NCBI GenBank assembly: GCA_019119745.1
Contig: DWWI01000073.1
Location: forward strand, 1-14,079
DNA length: 14,079 nt
Origin: Candidatus Mediterraneibacter gallistercoris
GTDB lineage: Bacteria; Bacillota_A; Clostridia; Lachnospirales; Lachnospiraceae
Reading direction: 5' to 3'
Both the position numbers and the translations under genes were made by a program. Each line of letters opens with the position of its first letter. Positions within the stretch are counted from its first letter, which is position 1. Positions 1 through 7,523 of the stretch are shown in pieces. The notes below the pieces were generated by a model. The model was not told where the DNA came from, did no database searches, and saw nothing but the letters and a program-made list of their open reading frames with translations.

Positions 1-160
1 TCATCTGACGCGGCACTTTGCCCTTACGGAATCCCGGGAGGCTGATCTTGCTGCGCTCTTTCAGGTATGCTGCCTGAAGTGCCTTCTCCACATCCTCTGC
101 TGACACCTCGATCGTCAGCTTCGCCATATTATGTTCTAATTTTTCTACCTGTAAACTCAT
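1..160 (-). CDS. tig: Trigger factor, N-terminal part (cut by window edge)
   Basis: This is the first 53 codons of trigger factor, the ribosome-bound chaperone and peptidyl-prolyl isomerase that meets nascent chains at the exit tunnel. The visible residues form the start of the ribosome-binding domain and include the family signature GFRKGKVP at residues 43-50, the loop that contacts ribosomal protein uL23. The ATG at 158-160 is preceded by GGAGG at 167-171. The protein continues past base 1, so the PPIase and C-terminal domains cannot be judged. It is downstream of the DJ-1-like gene on the same strand but has its own promoter. In many Firmicutes clpP and clpX follow tig; that would lie outside the window. 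Confidence 0.93.
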   Translation of the reverse strand, partial: MSLQVEKLEHNMAKLTIEVSAEDVEKALQAAYLKERSKISLPGFRKGKVPRQM

Positions 161-250
161 TTTCTTCCTCCTTGCATGCGCAAAAGTTCAAAATTGCCCT
201 GTTTTTTGTTTAAAACCCATAGCAGGACACACCTTTGCAGTCATTGAAAT

Positions 251-259
251 AGTATAGCA
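251..259 (-). promoter_or_regulatory. Probable tig promoter, extended -10
   Basis: Read on the minus strand, this is TGCTATACT, a TGn extended -10 element. No good -35 is present; TGGAAA lies 17 bases upstream of the hexamer. It would give a 5' leader of about 85 bases before the tig start codon. I see no known riboswitch in that leader, only a weak CCTG/CAGG pairing. Confidence 0.5.
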
Positions 260-284
260 CATAAAACCGCACATTTCCAGTATT

Positions 285-833
285 TTATTCGTATACGACA
301 GATTTTCTGATCTCTTCCGCCTTTTCTTCTCCGCAGAGGACCGCTGTCAGCCTCAGCGCAAACGGAATCGCAGCTCCCATCCCCCGGCCGGTCGTAATAT
401 TTCCGTCCGTAACAGCCGGTACTCTGAGAACCTCACCGCAGTCAAGCTCGTCTTCAAAAGACGGATATGCACATGCTTTTTTTCCTTTTAAAAGTCCCAG
501 TTCACTCAGAACAGTAGGCGCCGCGCAGATTGCCGCAATATATTTCCCCTGACTGTCAAATGAGAGGATCTGTGTTTTCAGCCCTTCATGAGCTTTCAGG
601 TTCAGTGTTCCCGGCATTCCGCCCGGCAGCACAATCATATCTGCATCTGCAATATCTGCTTCCTCAAACACTTTATCCGCCTCAACAATAATACCGTGAG
701 AACCATTGATCTGTTTTCTTCCCATTACTGATACGGTCTCCGTATCAATTCCTGCCCTGCGCAGGATATCCACAACTGTCAGCCCTTCGATCTCCTCAAA
801 TCCGTCCGCAAGAAAAACACATACTTTCTTCAT
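285..833 (-). CDS. DJ-1/PfpI family protein (YajL/ThiJ-like)
   Basis: This 182-residue protein has the full-length single-domain fold of the DJ-1/PfpI superfamily. Visible landmarks are the N-terminal ADGFEEIE segment with Glu16 (equivalent to DJ-1 Glu18), the LPGG oxyanion loop at 69-72, the nucleophile elbow AICAAP with Cys103 (equivalent to DJ-1 Cys106), and TTGRG at 147-151. The conserved Glu-Cys pair argues for a redox-sensitive or glyoxalase/deglycase-type cytoplasmic protein rather than a PfpI protease. The exact activity of this family is disputed and cannot be read from sequence. The start at 833 is supported by AGGAGG at 843-848. It stands alone, with its own extended -10 promoter, and tig follows 124 bases downstream. 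Confidence 0.9.
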   Translation of the reverse strand: MKKVCVFLADGFEEIEGLTVVDILRRAGIDTETVSVMGRKQINGSHGIIVEADKVFEEADIADADMIVLPGGMPGTLNLKAHEGLKTQILSFDSQGKYIAAICAAPTVLSELGLLKGKKACAYPSFEDELDCGEVLRVPAVTDGNITTGRGMGAAIPFALRLTAVLCGEEKAEEIRKSVVYE

Positions 834-860
834 TTTCCAGTACCTCCTGTTTTCATTAAA

Positions 861-869
861 AGTATATCA
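861..869 (-). promoter_or_regulatory. Probable promoter of the DJ-1-like gene
   Basis: On the minus strand this reads TGATATACT, an extended -10 element 28 bases upstream of the ATG. A TTGGAA hexamer lies 15 bases further upstream, somewhat close for a -35. It fires away from the CYTH gene, so 834-1071 is a divergent promoter region. Confidence 0.5.
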
Positions 870-962
870 CTGATTGATTTTTTCCAATATTTCATAAATT
901 CCCCTATTTCTCATTATAGCGAATGTCGCAAACAGTTACAAGCCGGCCTTTCCAACTTATAC

Positions 963-991
963 TGGAACAGTACGATCTTTTCACTTATAAT
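963..991 (+). promoter_or_regulatory. Probable promoter of the CYTH gene
   Basis: A perfect TATAAT lies at 986-991. A poor -35 candidate (TGGAAC, 963-968) is 17 bases upstream. The resulting leader of about 75 bases ends in the AGGAGG at 1059-1064. I see no clear regulatory structure in it. Confidence 0.45.
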
Positions 992-1071
992 AAAAACCGG
1001 GGAGCAACATCAGCTCATCACCATCACAAAAATATGACCGCGCACCCTGCGGCCGTTCAGGAGGAAATTAT

Positions 1072-1521
1072 ATGGAAATCGAGCGCAAATTTCTGCCGGA
1101 TATGGAACATCTTCCGTTTTGTCCGGAAGATTATCCCTGCCGCCAGATCGAGCAGGGCTATCTCTGCACAGAACCTGTCGTACGCATCCGCAGAGACAAC
1201 GACGAATACTTTCTAACTTATAAATCAAAAGGACTCATGGTCCGTGAGGAGTACAATCTTCCAATCACCAGATCCGGTTATGAACATCTGCTCGCAAAAG
1301 CGGACGGACGAATTATCACAAAAAAGAGATATGTGATCCCTCTTGAAGATGATCTAAAACTGGAACTGGATATCTTTGAGGGAGATCTGTCCCCGCTTGT
1401 CATAGCGGAGATTGAATTCCCCGACGAGGAGACTGCCCGGGCTTATCAGGCGCCCGAATGGCTTGGGGAAGATGTAACATACTCTTCTCTCTACCACAAC
1501 AGTACTCTGAGCCGGTTGTAG
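1072..1521 (+). CDS. CYTH domain protein, triphosphate tunnel metalloenzyme
   Basis: This 149-residue protein opens with MEIERK, the ExExK signature (Glu2, Glu4, Lys6) of the CYTH/triphosphate tunnel fold. The tunnel residues continue in order: RIRR at 38-41, YKSK at 50-53, KKR at 84-86, LELD at 97-100 and EIEF at 113-116. The basic side chains bind the triphosphate and the acidic ones bind the divalent metal. Stand-alone bacterial members of this size are usually inorganic triphosphatases acting on PPPi; a role in nucleotide or polyphosphate chemistry is inferred, and adenylate cyclase is less likely. The start is set by AGGAGG at 1059-1064. A polyphosphate kinase gene about 1.8 kb away makes a link to phosphate polymers plausible but unproven. 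Confidence 0.88.
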   Translation: MEIERKFLPDMEHLPFCPEDYPCRQIEQGYLCTEPVVRIRRDNDEYFLTYKSKGLMVREEYNLPITRSGYEHLLAKADGRIITKKRYVIPLEDDLKLELDIFEGDLSPLVIAEIEFPDEETARAYQAPEWLGEDVTYSSLYHNSTLSRL

Positions 1522-1600
1522 TCAGCTCGTCCGAGCCGGTTGCTCTGCAACTATTTGTTGCTTTTAGCTGTTATTACCCGTTCTGTTGCATACCGCCTTA

Positions 1601-1652
1601 TTTACAGGAAATATTGATATAATAATGGAGAATTTTTCTAGTTTCCTGTAAA
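1601..1652 (+). promoter_or_regulatory. Promoter and likely operator of the XRE repressor gene
   Basis: An extended -10 element TGATATAAT (hexamer 1618-1623) is framed by a perfect 11-bp inverted repeat: TTTACAGGAAA at 1601-1611 and TTTCCTGTAAA at 1642-1652. The centre of symmetry is close to 1626-1627. Transcription should start near 1630, so the left arm would not be in the mRNA. The pair is therefore more likely a DNA binding site than an RNA hairpin. The right arm abuts the ribosome binding site (AAAGGAGG, 1651-1658). Autorepression by the downstream HTH protein is the simple reading. Confidence 0.6.
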
Positions 1653-1665
1653 AGGAGGTGTTCCC

Positions 1666-2040
1666 GTGGCTAATATCCAGCTGGCAGAAAATCTGCGCCG
1701 TCTGAGGACGGATCATGATTATACCCAGACACAGATCGGCGATAAACTGAATATTTCACGGCAGGCATACTCCAATTACGAAACAGGCAAACGGATTCCC
1801 GACCTGGATATCCTGATCCGAATCGCGGATATCTATCACGTCACACTTGAGCAGCTCATTCTGCAGCCATGCTCCGGTACTGGTGTTATCAATCAGAATT
1901 CCGGTCCTTATTATATCGGAATGGAAGTGGCAGACGCCGGTACAATATACCTGACAAAAGAAGAAGTGGAACTTCTTTCGCATTATAGAAATGCAGATGA
2001 AGATGACCGGAAACTGACCCGGAAAGTATTGAAAATGTAA
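1666..2040 (+). CDS. XRE-family helix-turn-helix regulator
   Basis: This 124-residue protein starts with a Cro/CI-type HTH_3 domain at about residues 5-62. TQTQIGDKLNISRQAYSNYE carries the HTH, with recognition helix around SRQAYSNYE, and is followed by the typical GKRIPDLDILIRIADIYHV segment. The C-terminal half (about 65-124) is a short acidic extension with no domain I can name; it may mediate dimerisation or sensing. The start is GTG at 1666, chosen because AAAGGAGG (1651-1658) sits seven bases upstream and the protein then begins exactly at the HTH. It is 144 bases downstream of the CYTH gene, with its own promoter and inverted-repeat operator. A hairpin terminator follows at about 2137. 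Confidence 0.9.
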   Translation: MANIQLAENLRRLRTDHDYTQTQIGDKLNISRQAYSNYETGKRIPDLDILIRIADIYHVTLEQLILQPCSGTGVINQNSGPYYIGMEVADAGTIYLTKEEVELLSHYRNADEDDRKLTRKVLKM

Positions 2041-2136
2041 ATTCGAATTTTCCATACTAGCAAAGTATCCGCCGGGAGACAGGTATTGCTAGCGCACCCG
2101 CTTTCGCTCGGGCCGTAACGCAGCGGTACATCGGTT
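2041..2136. other. Hairpin-rich intergenic stretch after the XRE gene
   Basis: This is the first part of a 302-base gap without a recognisable gene. CTAGCAA (2057-2063) pairs with TTGCTAG (2086-2092). An overlapping alternative pairs ATACT (2054-2058) with AGTAT (2064-2068). CCCG (2097-2100) pairs with CGGG (2109-2112); on the minus strand the loop reads GCGAAAGC, a GNRA-type tetraloop. The rest of the gap, 2200-2342, shows no promoter, hairpin or convincing ORF. Function unknown; it could be 3' UTR structure or a repeated intergenic element. Confidence 0.35.
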
Positions 2137-2196
2137 AAGCCGCAAAATGGATTGTTTGAGCCAAAGGCGAGTTGTCCATTTTGCGGCTTTGCTTTT
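2137..2196 (+). terminator. Rho-independent terminator of the XRE gene
   Basis: AAGCCGCAAAATGGA (2137-2151) pairs perfectly with TCCATTTTGCGGCTT (2175-2189), a 15-bp stem with a 23-base loop. It is followed by TGCTTTTAAT. The long stem plus T-rich tail fits termination of plus-strand transcripts. On the minus strand there is no T run, so it is a weaker stop for corA. Confidence 0.7.
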
Positions 2197-2342
2197 AATC
2201 AGATTTCAGATCCTTTAGTTTTTCTCAGATTATGGAGCGGAGCCTGAAGCACATGCCTCTCAGTTCAAAAAGTATTTCCGTGCCTCATCTCCGTTTGTTT
2301 TCGGACATTATGCGCAAGGCACTTAATCCGACAAATTAGATT

Positions 2343-3254
2343 TTATAATATATGCTTCTTTTTGAAGATAATGATACATCCGACGATGACCACTATACTC
2401 AGCACAACAACGAACGGGAACCCGTTGTCCAGGCCCGGCATGTCTTTGAAGTTCATCCCGTACCATCCGGTGATCAAAGTCAGCGGGAAGAAAATCGTGG
2501 ATATCACGGTCAGGAACTGCATGTTGCTGTTCTGTTTTGCGTCAATCTGCGCCTGATATGAATCTTTTACCTGCTGGGCATATTCGAGCAGGTGATTTGT
2601 CCGGCTCATGAGCCGGTCTGCACGGTCGGTCAGTGTACCGAAATATTTCAGATGCTTTTTCAGGAAAAATCCGTTTTCGTTTTCCTCGAGCTCCTTGGTC
2701 AGATCCATGATCTCATCATAATAACTCCGGAGATTTAACAGTTCGCGGCGCAGCGGCATCAGTTTTGTCTGAAAGTCTGCGGTGTGTTCCTGGCTCACAT
2801 CTTCTTCCATTCTCAGAAGCCTGCGCTCATATGCCACAAGCATCTCCAGATCTCTGCTTATAAACTCAGAAATATAATTATACAGAAATCGTTCTTTTGT
2901 CTCTCCCTGATGTGTCTTTTTCCGCTGGATGCGGCGGATCAGACGCTCTGTGAAAGCGTCGTCATCCACGATCACCACATTGCTCCGGTTGACAAAGAAG
3001 TACATCCGGTATCTGCTCCCTAACACATCCAGAAGTTTAGGTATACAAAGTGTTCCTACCACGCAGTCCTGCTGGTTCTCAAGTCTGCAGAACCCGATCT
3101 TCGCCACCTGAATCTCATTTTCGTATATGATCCCCGCTTTTGCGAGGACCGCGTCAGCATGTTTTGAGTCTGTGACAAAGACAGCCGGCGCCTGATCGGT
3201 CTCCCATTCTTCCTCTGTTACCGGAAGAAGCTGCTCGCCAAATCTGTAAATCAT
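2343..3254 (-). CDS. corA: CorA-family magnesium transporter
   Basis: This 303-residue protein matches the CorA family of pentameric Mg2+ channels. It has a soluble N-terminal alpha/beta region (about 1-110), a long charged helical stretch (about 118-245) that forms the stalk helix, and two C-terminal membrane segments (about 248-264 and 280-297). The signature GMN motif lies at 266-268 within WYGMNF, and the periplasmic loop is DMPGLDNGF. A lysine-rich tail (KKKH) closes the protein, as is usual. Mg2+ is the likely cargo; Co2+ or Ni2+ cannot be excluded. The ATG is preceded by AGGTGAT. The gene lies 34 bases after ppk and is probably the last of a four-gene transcript. No strong terminator follows it directly. 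Confidence 0.93.
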   Translation of the reverse strand: MIYRFGEQLLPVTEEEWETDQAPAVFVTDSKHADAVLAKAGIIYENEIQVAKIGFCRLENQQDCVVGTLCIPKLLDVLGSRYRMYFFVNRSNVVIVDDDAFTERLIRRIQRKKTHQGETKERFLYNYISEFISRDLEMLVAYERRLLRMEEDVSQEHTADFQTKLMPLRRELLNLRSYYDEIMDLTKELEENENGFFLKKHLKYFGTLTDRADRLMSRTNHLLEYAQQVKDSYQAQIDAKQNSNMQFLTVISTIFFPLTLITGWYGMNFKDMPGLDNGFPFVVVLSIVVIVGCIIIFKKKHIL

Positions 3255-3288
3255 CCTATCACCTGTTCGTTTTTATTCTTCTCCTTAA

Positions 3289-5373
3289 TTACTCTTCGTC
3301 CGCACTGTCCGACGCCTGACCGGCGTTTCTCTGGGCGGCTTTATCATATGCCTCCTGATAGAGGGCCTCCTGAGAATTGACAGGCTCTCCCTCGCATTTT
3401 ACAAGAGCATAATTTCCCTCTGAATCCTCTTCCCTGGCTTTCTTATTATCACTGAGCATCAGATCGAAGATCCCCTGGATTCTCTCCTTGATCGCCGGCG
3501 CATAGACCGGAGCCGCAACCTCAACACGTTTTACTGTATTTCTCGTCATAAAGTCAGCTGATGAGATATAATACTTTCTTCTCTCACCGCAGCCGAAGAT
3601 ATAGATTCTCGAATGCTCAAGAAAACGTCCGACAATACTTATGATACGGATATTTTCCGTCTGTCCTTTTATCCCCGGGATCAGACAGCTTATTCCACGG
3701 ATGATCATATCAATGTGAACCCGTGCCTGAGATGCCTCTGTAAGCTTATCGATAATCCTCTTATCTGTCAGTGAATTCAGTTTCAATCCGATATAAGCAT
3801 CCTCACCGTTCTTTTTATGTCTGATTTCTTCCTCAATCATCTCGATAATACGGTTCTGCAGGCATTTCGGGGCTACCAGCAGATGATCTGATTCCTCCAC
3901 CGTCTCGCCTTTAGTCAGAGCCTGGAATACTCTTGCCGCATCCATTCCGATCTTCTCGTCAACTGTCATCAGCGACAGATCCGTGTAGAGTCTCGCGGTC
4001 TTTTCATTGTAGTTTCCGGTTCCGATCTGCGTGATGTATTCAATGCCGTCTTTTCCTTTCTTCGTGATCAGGCACAGCTTGGAGTGCACTTTGAATCCCT
4101 CAAGGCCGTAAATAATCTGGCATCCTGCCTTCTCCAGCATACGTGACCAGCGGATATTGTTTTCCTCATCAAAACGCGCCCTGAGTTCCACGAGAACGAC
4201 GACTTCCTTTCCGTTCTCCGCTGCTTCACAGAGAGCCTCAACAATCTTGCTCTGTTTTGCCAGACGATACAATGTCATCTTGATAGAAATTATACTGTCA
4301 TCCTCCGCCGCCTCATTGAGCATATTCAGGAACGGACGGATCGACTCATATGGATAGGACAGCAGCTTGTCTTCTTCTTCGATCTGTTTTAAGATGCTCA
4401 CACCGTCGCGGAAAGACGCCGATTTCTGCGGTACTCTTCTCTCATAGAACAGTTCCGGATTCATGCGGAGATGATCCTGGATTGTAAAGATAAAGGACAG
4501 ATCCAGCGGAGCCTCACTGCGGAATACCCGTTCCGGTGAAACGTCCAGATACCGGCACAGTGATTCTACGACCGAACCGTCGATCTCGCGGGACATATCA
4601 AGACGTACCGGAGAAAGTTTCTTTCTCTCTTTCATCAGATCCGCCATAAATTCGCGGTAATCCAGATCTTCATCATACAGAGCGTCTGCGTCGATGTCCG
4701 CATTTCTGACAACCCGGATCAGCGACTTTCCGATCACCTTGTATCCCTTAAATACCTTTCCGATATAATGGAGCACGATGTTCTCTGAAAGTATATATCT
4801 TCCCTTTCCTCCCGGAAGTTCGATCAGACGCTCTACCATATTGTTTGTACACGGAATGATACCGATCCTCTCTTTTCCGCTCCTTGTCTGAAGAACGACT
4901 ACTGCATAGATTTCCTGATTTCTCAGGAACGGGAACGGCTGTCTCTTTCCTACTATAGTCGGAGAGCTTAAAGGCACGATCTCATGATTAAAATATTGCT
5001 CAAGAAATTTCTTTTCATCGGGTTTTGCCGTAGTAAAATCAACCAGAGTGATTCCATATTCAGCGACTTTATCCATCAGCTTCTTATATGCGGCATCTTT
5101 TCTCTTATTGAGCTTTTTCACAACTTTCAGGATAGCCTTGATCTGCTCCTCTGACGTCATTTTTGTCTTATTATCCCTGATTTTTTTATTGACCAGCATC
5201 TGGTCCTGAAGTGATCCCACCCTTACTCTGAAAAACTCATCCAGATTGCTCTGGTAGATCGAGACAAAATTCATGCGCTCACACAACGGCACTTCAGTAT
5301 TCTCCGCCTCTTCAAGTACTCTTTCGTTGAATTTCAGCCAGGACAATTCCCTGTTCATATAAATATTACCCAT
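3289..5373 (-). CDS. ppk1: Polyphosphate kinase 1
   Basis: PPK1 reversibly transfers the gamma phosphate of ATP onto inorganic polyphosphate. With the start chosen here the protein has 694 residues, the usual length. It begins MGNIYMNRELSWLKFNERV, the typical N-terminal motif. The two phospholipase-D-like C-terminal domains carry FKVHSKLCLI with His430 (the autophosphorylated histidine, E. coli His435) and FLEHSRIYIFG with His587 (E. coli His592). Arg370 and Arg400 match the Mg2+-site arginines Arg375 and Arg405; all four keep the same offset of five. The reading frame is open back to 5397, but the ATG at 5371-5373 has AAAGGAGG at 5379-5386, so it is preferred. The gene lies 17 bases after the HD gene, in a PhoH-HD-ppk-corA unit. 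Confidence 0.97.
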   Translation of the reverse strand: MGNIYMNRELSWLKFNERVLEEAENTEVPLCERMNFVSIYQSNLDEFFRVRVGSLQDQMLVNKKIRDNKTKMTSEEQIKAILKVVKKLNKRKDAAYKKLMDKVAEYGITLVDFTTAKPDEKKFLEQYFNHEIVPLSSPTIVGKRQPFPFLRNQEIYAVVVLQTRSGKERIGIIPCTNNMVERLIELPGGKGRYILSENIVLHYIGKVFKGYKVIGKSLIRVVRNADIDADALYDEDLDYREFMADLMKERKKLSPVRLDMSREIDGSVVESLCRYLDVSPERVFRSEAPLDLSFIFTIQDHLRMNPELFYERRVPQKSASFRDGVSILKQIEEEDKLLSYPYESIRPFLNMLNEAAEDDSIISIKMTLYRLAKQSKIVEALCEAAENGKEVVVLVELRARFDEENNIRWSRMLEKAGCQIIYGLEGFKVHSKLCLITKKGKDGIEYITQIGTGNYNEKTARLYTDLSLMTVDEKIGMDAARVFQALTKGETVEESDHLLVAPKCLQNRIIEMIEEEIRHKKNGEDAYIGLKLNSLTDKRIIDKLTEASQARVHIDMIIRGISCLIPGIKGQTENIRIISIVGRFLEHSRIYIFGCGERRKYYISSADFMTRNTVKRVEVAAPVYAPAIKERIQGIFDLMLSDNKKAREEDSEGNYALVKCEGEPVNSQEALYQEAYDKAAQRNAGQASDSADEE

Positions 5374-5390
5374 TTTTTCCTCCTTTGTAA

Positions 5391-6053
5391 CTAACACAGC
5401 TTATTTCCGTTTGCCACCAGTTTAAATTTGCAGTTCAGCCGTTCCGCAGCCCTTCTGCACATCATCATACGTTTCAAAAATATTTCAAAATAATCCATCA
5501 CCGTACAGATGGAATCATCTAATTCAAGCTCCATTTGTATAATACGCTTTTCTTTCTGAATAATCAACTTCGAAGATAACGCAGCATAATTCACCCTGTC
5601 ATGGATATCAAATGCCGCCCTGTTCCTGTTCTGCACTCTGTTGCGCCGTACATCTGTCTTATCTGCCAGGATCAGCGCCGCAGACACACCGTCTACCGCT
5701 GCCCCTGTGGCCTCATCATGATGGCCGATGGCTGTCGTCACGACGAGGATATCCTTGAGCGGCATATCTGTTTCTTTTAAGATCTGGTACGCGAGGATTG
5801 CGCCGCTGTGCGCATGATCATGCCGGTTGATGCTGTTTCCTATATCATGCATGTATCCGGCAATCTTTGCCAGTTCTGTCTTATGCCTGCCATAGCCCAG
5901 TTCCTTCAATATCTTACCAGCGGTTTCAGCAGCCTTTGACGCATGCTTTTTCGAATGTTCTGTATACCCCAGCTCGTTGAGAGTTGCATTTCCTTTCTCG
6001 ATCAGGAGATTAATTTCCTTGTTCATCCTGATCTGTTTGTAGTCCGTCTTCAT
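5391..6053 (-). CDS. HD-domain phosphohydrolase
   Basis: This 220-residue protein has the HD-superfamily metal site: His37, the pair His69-Asp70 in AGYMHDIGN, a histidine cluster at 78-82, His111-His112-Asp113 and Asp131 in LADKTD. Such enzymes hydrolyse phosphoester or phosphoanhydride bonds with divalent metal. The substrate cannot be read, and it is neither an HD-GYP protein nor a RelA/SpoT. The frame is open further upstream, but the ATG at 6051-6053 is chosen because GAGGAGG precedes it and it overlaps the PhoH stop as TGATG, a typical translational coupling. Its place directly before ppk suggests a role with nucleotides or polyphosphate. The C-terminal part (about 165-220) is helical and basic and I do not recognise it. 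Confidence 0.88.
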   Translation of the reverse strand: MKTDYKQIRMNKEINLLIEKGNATLNELGYTEHSKKHASKAAETAGKILKELGYGRHKTELAKIAGYMHDIGNSINRHDHAHSGAILAYQILKETDMPLKDILVVTTAIGHHDEATGAAVDGVSAALILADKTDVRRNRVQNRNRAAFDIHDRVNYAALSSKLIIQKEKRIIQMELELDDSICTVMDYFEIFLKRMMMCRRAAERLNCKFKLVANGNKLC

Positions 6054-7426
6054 CACAGCCTCCTCACCGCCTCCATGGCAAGAGCCGATCTCTCGCACTC
6101 CTGCGCAGTCATGGTAATCTGCCAGCACAGAGGACTTCCTTTCATATGTTCAGACGCATAACTCAGCCCGTTCGTCCGTTCGTCAAGAAACGGACGGTCG
6201 ATCTGGTTGGGGTCTCCCAGCAGGATGATCTTCGTATCCTTCCCCGCCCGCGTAATGATCCCTTTGATCTGATCCGGTGTTGTATTCTGCGCCTCGTCAA
6301 TGATCAGATATGTTTTCACGATAGAGCGTCCTCTTATGTAGTTGAGCGCCTCAGCCTGAATGATGCCCCTGTCGAATATCTCCTCGATCTTTCCTTTCAG
6401 CTCCTCCTCATCCTGATACCGTTCCTCTTCACTGGAATCAATGAGCTGTTCGAGATTATCAATGATGGGCCGCATCAGAGGAGATATTTTTTCCTGCTCA
6501 TCTCCCGGCAGGAAACCGATATCATCGTCGAACTGCGCATTGGGACGGCAGACCAGGATACGCCGGTACTCCCCCGTCGGATGATTCAACAGTTTTTCAA
6601 GTCCTACCGCAAGAGAATAAAACGTCTTGCTGGTTCCCGCCATTCCTTTTACGATGACCAGCGGAGCTTTCTCCGCCGGCTGCATCAGAGCCTCCTGCAG
6701 GAAATATTGTCCTGCATTTCTCGGCGAGATACCGTAAGGGGCGCTTTTACGGAACTCCAGCTTGCGGATCACTCCGTTTACCACGCGCCCGAGCTGTGTT
6801 TTTTTCGCCGACTGATCTGCCTTTAAAATGACAAACTGATTTTCCTCCAGCTTCGGTACATAGCTTTCCCCGTCTTCACCGAGCACATACGTCCGGTCGG
6901 CCGGCACACCTTTTTTCTTAAACTCCTTAAATAATTCTTCCGGTACGTACACCTCACTTCTGCCGCTGTACTGATTCTCATGCTCCAACACCTGATCTGT
7001 GGTGAAATCTTCTGCACAGATTCCCAGGATCTGGGCCTTGATCCGCAGGATCAGGTCTTTCGTCACGAGAATAACCTGTTCGTCCCGGGATTCAGATAAC
7101 CCAATACAGACTTTCAGGATCCTGTTGTCTGCCACTTCATCTGACAGATCTTCCGGAAGTTTTACATTGACAAAATTCTTCTCCACGCAGAGGGTCCCGC
7201 CGCCATCCAGTGCCACTCCCTTCAGCAGATCTCCTTTCTGACGGAGCTGTTCCAGATAACGGATCACCCTGCGGGCATTGGCTCCTGTCTCTCCTTCCGT
7301 CTTCTTAAAGTGATCCAGCTCCTCCAGTACGACCATGGGCAGCACGACAAGATTGTCTTCGAAGCTGTCGACCGCATAAGGCGCCTGCAGAAGAATATTT
7401 GTGTCTACTACATAAATCTTTACCAT
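6053..7426 (-). CDS. phoH: PIN-PhoH family ATPase (YlaK-like)
   Basis: This 457-residue protein has two domains. The N-terminal PIN nuclease fold (about 1-135) keeps acidic residues Asp8 in VVDTN, Glu35/Glu36 in LEELD, Asp100 in ADNRIL and Asp124 in VTKD. The C-terminal PhoH P-loop ATPase (about 230-457) has Walker A GMAGTSKT at 261-268 and Walker B YLIIDEAQN with Asp377-Glu378, followed by LLGDPNQID. It is probably an ATP-driven RNA helicase/ribonuclease, as in YlaK and PhoH2 proteins. The Walker A serine in place of the last glycine is unusual. The start is the ATG at 7424-7426, with GAGAGGAAA upstream; the frame opens at a TTG at 7441 without a better site. It is the first gene of the unit, and the leader is AT-rich (TATAAA at 7474-7479) without a clear -35. 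Confidence 0.93.
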   Translation of the reverse strand: MVKIYVVDTNILLQAPYAVDSFEDNLVVLPMVVLEELDHFKKTEGETGANARRVIRYLEQLRQKGDLLKGVALDGGGTLCVEKNFVNVKLPEDLSDEVADNRILKVCIGLSESRDEQVILVTKDLILRIKAQILGICAEDFTTDQVLEHENQYSGRSEVYVPEELFKEFKKKGVPADRTYVLGEDGESYVPKLEENQFVILKADQSAKKTQLGRVVNGVIRKLEFRKSAPYGISPRNAGQYFLQEALMQPAEKAPLVIVKGMAGTSKTFYSLAVGLEKLLNHPTGEYRRILVCRPNAQFDDDIGFLPGDEQEKISPLMRPIIDNLEQLIDSSEEERYQDEEELKGKIEEIFDRGIIQAEALNYIRGRSIVKTYLIIDEAQNTTPDQIKGIITRAGKDTKIILLGDPNQIDRPFLDERTNGLSYASEHMKGSPLCWQITMTAQECERSALAMEAVRRL

Positions 7427-7523
7427 ACAGTTTCCTCTCAAGTTTCAGTTTTTAATTTTTATATGTAGTCTATTTTATAATAAAGTCCTGAACGTTGGGA
7501 TGATAAAAATGTTAAATGTAAGT

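Noticed and set aside
923..1216. Plus-strand ORF of 97 codons with a run of four histidines
   Set aside because: It overlaps the CYTH gene in another frame, has no ribosome binding site, and its second half is frame-shadow of the CYTH coding sequence.
1509..1542. Direct repeat GAGCCGGTTG (1509-1518 and 1533-1542) with small hairpins after the CYTH stop
   Set aside because: Only two short copies, one inside coding sequence. The hairpins have five-base stems and no T run, so I do not call an element or terminator.
2232..2339. 35-codon plus-strand ORF in the gap before corA
   Set aside because: No Shine-Dalgarno, no family resemblance and ordinary composition; likely chance.
5374..5397. Upstream ATG at 5397 for ppk1, giving eight extra residues
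   Set aside because: It would overlap the HD gene stop, and the AAAGGAGG at 5379-5386 clearly serves the ATG at 5371-5373.
6146..6826. 226-codon plus-strand ORF antisense to phoH
   Set aside because: The sense strand encodes a clear PhoH ATPase domain with conserved motifs; the antisense product resembles nothing and lacks a start signal.
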